Source: Medicago truncatula (taxonomy: Eukaryota > Streptophyta > Magnoliopsida > Fabales > Fabaceae). From it: DNA of 64,000 nt. The stretch is taken from positions 55,639,762 through 55,703,761 of the forward strand of contig NC_053042.1 in the NCBI RefSeq assembly GCF_003473485.1. Direction: 5' to 3'. A program made the position numbers and the translations under genes. The notes beneath the pieces were generated by a model that made no database searches, had not been told where the DNA came from, and saw nothing but the letters and a program-made list of their open reading frames with translations. Position 1 is the first letter of the stretch. The number at the start of each line of letters is the position of its first letter. Positions 58,498 through 64,000 of this stretch are shown piece by piece.

Positions 58498-58901
58498 GGC
58501 AAATTCTATGGTACACTCCAAAATTTAAGTGTATCCGTACACCAAATTATCAAATTTATATCAAAACGAGTTGTTTTTTCGAAGAAAAAGAATTGTTTTC
58601 TATCATTAACAATTACAATAATTAGATCTTAGTTACCGAAAATGTCGACGAAATAAAATTTACATTTTTTGAATTTTTGTTACATATAACAAAGAATATT
58701 TATTATTTTTTTATGAGAAAATGTTAAAAATTTAATATGATTCTTATAAACAATAAAATGCTGCTTATTCTTATAAAATAATATTTTATAAAATATAAAT
58801 ATGGATAAATAACTCTTTATTTCATAAAATAATCGTTAAATTGTAAATATTTGAAGCAGGAGTACCGGTACACCTCACAAAGGTGTACCGTAGAAGTTCC
58901 C
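58498..58901. mobile_element. GTGTACC-family inverted-repeat element, copy 3
   Basis: Ends GGCAAATTCTATGGTACACT and GTGTACCGTAGAAGTTCCC with ACCGGTACACC near the right end. Flanking nonamers agree at only five of nine positions, so the target duplication is eroded or absent. Confidence 0.85.
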
Positions 58902-60143
58902 TTATCTATAACTTATATAAAAAAAAAAAAAAAATCAATGTTAAGTTTCAGAGAAAATCGATAGGTTGACTTGATGTTGACCGACTCGCTCCTGACTGTA
59001 TTTTTAATGGGTCAACATGAGTGGTAGATTAATGAGTTACATAGCTGCAAAATTGAACAAGTTGGTTCAATGTGTCCAACCCAAAATTGAACAAGTTGGT
59101 TCAATGTGTCCAACCCATACAACACTCCAAAGTGAACCATGATCTAAGATGGTTTGAAATTTACTACCACTGCTCTTGACATTAGGCCCCGTGGAAGTTT
59201 CCACATCAAAACTTAACTTTCAAAATCATTGATCATTTTGCCATGATCGGCTACTAACGTTTGAAGCGTAGAGAATGTTTAAACTCACTCAAATGTGACA
59301 TTTACCGAAAGAAAAAAATAAAAACTATGGAAGAAAAAAATAAGTCTGATGAAATAGAAAGGGATCCATTTCCCTACTTAATTAGGATGCCCATCTAATA
59401 TTTACTGTGCATTTTTTAAATCATGTTAATCCAATCTTCACGGCAAAAATCATGTTTATTGTGCATTTTCTAAATCATGTTAATCCAAGTAAGAGCTATC
59501 GAAATTATACTGCAAATTACTAGGGAGTCTCATGAAAACCACATGTTTCTTTCACACCATAACAATGATCTTGATTACATTAATCGCGTTATTTTCAAGT
59601 TAAAAGCAGTTTGAGATTGTATAATGCACTCTTCACAACACGATTGCAGGCTTTGTTATAAACTCCTTCACAATGGGAATGTTGGTAGCATATCAGTGAC
59701 TTTTTCATGCTGACATTTTTATGAAACTCACACTATCAGGTCCAACACTGTCCCAAAAAGAGAAGAAAACCTCAGCATCATCATGTCCACATTCCAAGAT
59801 AATGTATGTATGTTATTGTTAGATTATAGACTCCAGTCAAAGCAAACAGGGTTAAATATGTTTCTCAATACACTTTTTATCGAAGTTTTTATGCTTTCAT
59901 AAACTCCCATTTCAGACATCTTCAAAGCTAAACCACGAGATTGAGAGTCTTTAATGCATTTATGCAGTGTTCATCCCACTGAGATTCTCAAGTAATACAT
60001 GGATCCGGATTCCCTACCGCCAAGGAATCCTAAGTTCACACACGGTCAAGTAAATCTACATTATATAAAAAAGATCCAATGGTTGGCAGTTAAAATAGGA
60101 TTTTGAGATCTAGACAATTTAATTTTTTTTCAAGGGTTTAGAT
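58902..60143. other. Intergenic, with small tandem repeats
   Basis: A 34-bp unit (AAAATTGAACAAGTTGGTTC, then AATGTGTCCAACCC) is present twice at 59049-59116. TGTGCATTTT.TAAATCATGT, then TAATCCAA, is repeated at about 59407 and 59458. No gene recognised. Confidence 0.6.
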
Positions 60144-60727
60144 CATAGTTTTAAAAACCGAACCAGTCATCGACTTGATGAGGGTAGTAGGTCACTGGGT
60201 CATTGATCAAATCACTAAGTCATTGGTCGAATGCATGAAAGAATCGGATGACTCGATCATTTCACTCGGTCTCCATATAGTTTTGATCTTTGTATCAAAC
60301 AAGTTGACTCGGTCTAAACAAATAAAAATAAAAATAATAAACATTAAAGAAATCATCAAGTAAATCCGATTCGTCTATCTACCAAAAAAAAATGAAATCA
60401 TCAAATAAATTAGGCTTAAATATGATTTTCGTCCCTGTAAAAAAAATAACTATGAAAAACATCCCTGTAAAAAAAAATATATTTGAAAAAGGTCTCTGGC
60501 CCCACATCCGATCTGATTTGGCATTGTTTTTGCCACGTGGCATTTGCTGACTATGCAACTTTTGCCACGTGGCATGCCACATAATTAAAAAAAATCAAAA
60601 TTCTGAATTTTTTTTTTAAATTAAAAAATCATAAAAAAAAATTCGGAAAAAAAAGTGAAAATTAAATTTTCAAAAATTAATTCTTTTTTTTAATTTGAAT
60701 ATTATATATTACAATTATATTTTCAAA

Positions 60728-61368
60728 GTATGGAGTTAGTCTGGCACAAACAGGTACCTCTAAAAGTTACAGCCCTTGCTTGGCGGTTGATAAGGGATCG
60801 TTTACCTACTAAAGCCAATTTGACAAATCACGGCATTTTACCGATGGAGGCTAGGCTTTGTGTCACGGGATGTGGGCATGTTGAAGATGTGTCTCATTTG
60901 ATTTTGTCTTGTCCATTCTTCGGTGCTTTGTGGCCTATGGTGCGGGATTGGCTTGGTGTAGAAGGGGTAGATTCTCATGCTCACTTGGATCATTTTATGC
61001 AATTTATTCAATATGCTGGTGCCTTGAAATCGCGTCGATCTCTCTTCCACTTGATTTGGCTTCAGTGTGTTTGGGTTATATGGAATGAACGGAATGACAT
61101 GTTGTTTCGTGGCCGTAATGGTTCTCTACCACAATTGTTAGATAAAGTAAAATCAAATACCCTGGTAGCTGAAAGCTAGTAATGTGATCTTTACTTTTGG
61201 TACTCATAATTGGTGGTCGAGCCCGCTTGTATGTATGGGCATCGATTGACCTTGTTGTAATCTTACTGGTTGCTGTTGTTTTTTTGTGATTGTTTTGGCA
61301 CGCCTTGTGCTTTAACAATTACAATGTTCTCGGTAATATAATTCATTTTAGTTTCTCCAAAAAAAAAA
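60728..61368 (+). mobile_element. 5'-truncated LINE with poly-A and 17-bp target duplication
   Basis: ACAATTATATTTTCAAA lies exactly at 60711-60727 and again at 61369-61385. The inserted 641 bp ends in a run of about 11 A, as left by target-primed reverse transcription. The content is the 3' end of an L1-type LINE: the last coding domain and a short 3' UTR. Confidence 0.93.
60730..61179 (+). pseudogene. LINE reverse-transcriptase C-terminal zinc-binding domain (zf-RVT)
   Basis: A 149-residue open frame: LVWHKQVPLKVTALAWRLIR, DRLPTKANLTNHGIL, then ARLCVTGCGHVEDVSHLILS, CPFFGALW and WVIWNERNDMLF. This is the zf-RVT region that follows the reverse transcriptase in plant LINEs, with C-x3-C...H...C intact. 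It is still open but has no RT or endonuclease part because the element is 5'-truncated. The ATG at 60730 is internal to the original protein. Confidence 0.88.
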
Positions 61369-61813
61369 ACAATTATATTTTCAAAAGTTATAAATTTTGA
61401 GATTATATAATTTTAATTTTATTTTTCTTCATATTTTAATTTTCAAACATTTATTTCCATATGTAAAAAAAAAAGTAATTTCCAATTTTTTTCTTCATAT
61501 TTAGAAAAATATTGGATTTTTTTTTTAGTTTTTTTAACTTTAAAAAATAATTTTTAAAATTTTAATGACATGGACTGCCACGTGGACAAAACCGTACCAT
61601 GTCAGCAAAAAAGTGGGGCCAGGGACATTTTTCAAACAAAAAAAATAAATTTACAGGGATATTTTTCAAAGTTTATATTTTACAGGGACGAAAATCAAAA
61701 TTGACCCAAATTACAAGTACGAACATCATATTTAAGCCAATAAATTAAGATAACTTTTCAAATTTGTTCTTCAAAATTAAATCCATCCACCATGACATAA
61801 TTATTTGATCAAG

Positions 61814-61815
<2 letters not shown>

Positions 61816-61870
<55 letters not shown>
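61816..61870. repeat. (AT)n microsatellite, about 55 bp
   Basis: Pure alternating AT inside the hAT-like element. Confidence 0.97.
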
Positions 61871-61874
<4 letters not shown>

Positions 61875-62199
61875 TATGAGTATAATAAATTAGAAAAACT
61901 TATTTTTACTATATATTATCAAGATAAAATTAAACTGAAAAAAAATGTGAGAAAATGTACATGTTAATTTGAATTGAAGCGTAAATGATCATAGCATTTG
62001 GTATTGTTAAATATATATATAACCAATAACATACAAATATTATCACAAACAAGCTTATGGTGTAGTGGTGAGTAGCGTCCCATGGCAGGGCTGTTTTCCA
62101 TTTTTTTATTTTTTTTTTATAAGCCAAGAGTCCAACGACATAAAAAGGAATAGAAGACACTCCAACAGGCAGATTCCAGTCTATGTCAGGTGCTCATAT

Positions 62200-63055
62200 A
62201 TATATTATTAAAAAAAAGGAAAAAAAATACAAAAAAACTGGGGGGACATAAACCTAACCCAGTCAATCCACAGAGTGTATGCCAACCCAATCGGGTGATA
62301 CAAAAAATTAAAACAACACCGATGGATGCCTAAAATATGGTGTATGGACCATCCGTCAACACGAAATTGAACCAAGAACCAACAACTCCTTGCGACAGCA
62401 ACAAGCAAAGCGTCTCTTTCGAGACAAACAATCCAACATCAGAGACTGATGCGGATTTTGAAACATCCCCAAGTTATAGTGTCAAACTTCGTGAAGGTGG
62501 GAGATTCGACCGCCAACACGGATACGGATCCCCACGCCTACAAACCCATTATGATGCGACAGTAAGCTTCACGACCATTTCTAGCCAAATCCAACAGAAA
62601 GCAACTCAAATCCAATTGAAAGCCAGATCGAGGGATGGTCAATCAACGAGACTGAGTACCACGAGCACCGCCAACACGGTTACACCCGCACCAACCAATC
62701 ACAGCAATAACAGACAACAGAACATGACCATTTCTAGCCTTGAAGACCTGGTACGAAGCACATTCAAAACGTAACTCAAAAGTCAGTAACAGAACCACCG
62801 TCACCTCCAAGGGTAAGGCGGCGGCGGCCTTGCAAACTAAACCAACTCGTCAAACCAGCATCTAGATCTGCAAGAGGAGCGCTGGCCATGGAGTCTTAAG
62901 AATCACAAAGCATACCATGGCGGTTGCACACGCCGACGGTTGCTCTAACAGCCCCAAAAGGGGAAAGGAGGTGGTGACGCGGCTGTGATACCGCCGTTCG
63001 CACCACCCGCGCGGATATCTACATGGCGGCGGATAGCTGTTCATTCAAATAAATA
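62200..63055. other. GC-richer insert of unknown origin inside the hAT-like element
   Basis: This 0.85 kb is much less AT-rich than everything nearby. It includes a polar 145-codon frame at 62337-62774 (Thr/Ser/Gln/Asn-rich, e.g. NTVTPAPTNHSNNRQQNMTI), a GGCGGCGGCGGCC run at 62817 and CCGCCGTTCGCACCACCCGC at 62990. The preceding AAAACTGGGGGGACATAAAC (about 62235) looks like the border of a further captured or inserted sequence. No family was recognised. The frame may be gene or retroelement leader sequence rather than a true protein. Confidence 0.4.
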
Positions 63056-63220
63056 CTTTGACCCGGTCCGCTCAAAAACTCGTCGATTTTAAACCGGTTT
63101 TACCGATTCCGACCGGTTCGCACCGGTTCAATAGCATGACCGATCCAACTTGTCAAACGAACCGGTTACCCTTCCGGTTCATGGTCGGTCCGATCTGGTT
63201 TTTAAAACTATGGTTTAGAT

Positions 63221-63913
63221 CACCCTGCAATAAGTAGTGAAAAGTGTGCATGCAAAGACGGTTCACGGTGGTTGGTGAAGATTCTTCATCAATGTGAAAT
63301 GTGTGCATGCAAAGACGCTTCAATGTTCAAGTTAGTGACATTGCAATTAGTTTTAAGGAGATTTCTCTGAATGAGAGTGAATACCTTGTGTTTTGGGGTG
63401 TCACGTCCTATTTATAGACCCTCAGACGTGGATATGTCAGTTTTTTCTATGACGTGATGGACATGTGATTATTGGATCAAATGAAGGACACGACTTTTCA
63501 CTTGTTCATGTAGACCGCAATGACATGTGGACACCTTATTGGGCCTTAGTAGCAATAGTGGACTTTAGGTCCAATGGATTGGGGTTTGGTTTGGTCAATT
63601 ATAGTATCCCCCAAAGTCGTTGGTTTGTGGCTCGAGATGAGAAGTTTGTAGTCTTCAGATGTACGGGTGACCCTTACGATGTTTTTAGATGGTAGGAGTG
63701 TGAAGCGTTTTGATTCGGGTGTAGCTTTGTATGTAGCACAAGATGTGATTGTTGTTTCATTAATGCTTTATGCATGTAATCATTGTCCTCGCAAAATCCC
63801 TTCTTAGTAGATGTTTTAACGATAACAAATGTAACTGAATAAAGGTCATATTGGTTTTGATATGCAATCATTGTCCTCGCAAAATCCCTTCTTAGTAGAT
63901 GACTCTATCATAT
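63221..63913. other. Unassigned region with direct repeats
   Basis: GTGTGCATGCAAAGACG is repeated at about 63246 and 63302. TCATTGTCCTCGCAAAATCC, then CTTCTTAGTAGATG, is repeated at about 63780-63813 and 63868-63901. TCTATAAATAGG on the minus strand at about 63408-63419 looks like a TATA box. This may be part of an LTR or a promoter on the minus strand. A 76-codon plus-strand frame (63465-63695) has no recognised family. Confidence 0.45.
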
Positions 63914-64000
63914 ACTCCCTCCGTCCCTATATGTAAACCCCCTTTGCTATTTTCACAATTTCTTAAGAAAAGTTGTCAGTGTAATTAATTTGTATGTTTT
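63914..64000. mobile_element. Left end of a CTCCCTCCGTCCC MITE, cut by window edge
   Basis: TACTCCCTCCGTCCCTATAT is the typical Stowaway-like terminus preceded by TA. The other end is outside the window. Confidence 0.7.

Larger units (their letters stand above)
60413..61738. mobile_element. Mutator-like MITE with 9-bp target duplication, split by a LINE
   Basis: Ends GGCTTAAATATGATTTTCGT and CATATTTAAGCC. Inverted arms of about 150 bp share CGTCCCTGTAAA, CATCCCTGTAAA-like, CTCTGGCCCCAC and GCCACGTGG blocks. AATAAATTA occurs at 60404-60412 and 61739-61747. Without the nested LINE the element is about 670 bp. Confidence 0.9.
60144..63212. mobile_element. hAT-like non-autonomous element, 3.07 kb, carrying nested insertions
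   Basis: Perfect 16-bp terminal inverted repeats CATAGTTTTAAAAACC / GGTTTTTAAAACTATG, with GGACCGA-rich sub-terminal sequence on the right, are flanked by the perfect 8-bp target duplication GTTTAGAT (60136-60143 and 63213-63220). Eight bases fit the hAT superfamily. No transposase frame is visible. It contains the Mutator-like MITE at 60413-61738, an AT microsatellite and the 62.2-63.0 kb GC-rich insert. Confidence 0.88.

Noticed and set aside
62337-62774. A real 145-residue gene
   Set aside because: Low-complexity polar composition, no recognised domain, and it lies inside a transposable element; kept only as an unassigned insert.

Overview
The window is a plant nuclear chromosome segment, most likely from a legume of the Medicago/Trifolium/Vicia type. 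The reasons are spliced genes with plant-specific families (CASP-like, DUF639, RING-H2 with a membrane anchor, F-box/LRR/FBD, B3), strong AT richness, a dense load of legume-style MITEs (ends of the form GGCTTAAATATG...CGTCCCTG), tRNA-derived SINEs, and a solo LTR beginning TGTCATACCCC as in legume Ogre-type LTRs. The species is inferred, not proven.

Genes that look intact: a plastid-targeted protein cut by the left edge (1-335, minus), a TTM3-like tripolyphosphatase (1306-1911, plus), a four-exon G-patch protein (14374-17924, plus), a ten-exon DUF639 membrane protein (19871-25262, minus), a small membrane-anchored RING-H2 protein (29163-29573, minus) and a three-exon CASP-like protein (57429-58160, plus). 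Decayed or rearranged genes: an F-box fragment (about 4155), a pair of duplicated F-box/LRR genes in which one (5957-6883) has lost its middle and the other (9908-11898) keeps its FBD exon but has a broken exon 1, NRT1/PTR transporter fragments beside a PMD/DUF7745-like fragment (25.9-27.0 kb), and duplicated B3-domain exons (32.4-33.3 kb).

Layout: 0-25 kb is the gene-rich half. 25-57 kb is almost entirely repeats: solo LTR at 34.9-36.3 kb, a 1.5 kb tandem duplication at 36.8-38.2 kb, a MITE cluster at 39-44 kb, a decayed Ty1/copia element at 44.6-51.1 kb, and further MITEs. The CASP-like gene stands alone at 57.4 kb. From 60.1 to 63.2 kb lies a three-level nest: a hAT-like element holding a Mutator-like MITE, which holds a 5'-truncated LINE, each with its own target-site duplication.

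The genes do not form a pathway. The most notable content is mobile: two non-autonomous inverted-repeat families, one with four members (ends GGTGGCATTT) and one with three (ends near GTGTACCGTAGAAGTTCCC). Both have 9-bp target-site duplications legible in the sequence, and insertions into the two copia LTRs can be checked against the matching empty site in the sister LTR. I saw no tRNA or rRNA gene, CRISPR array or organelle insert.
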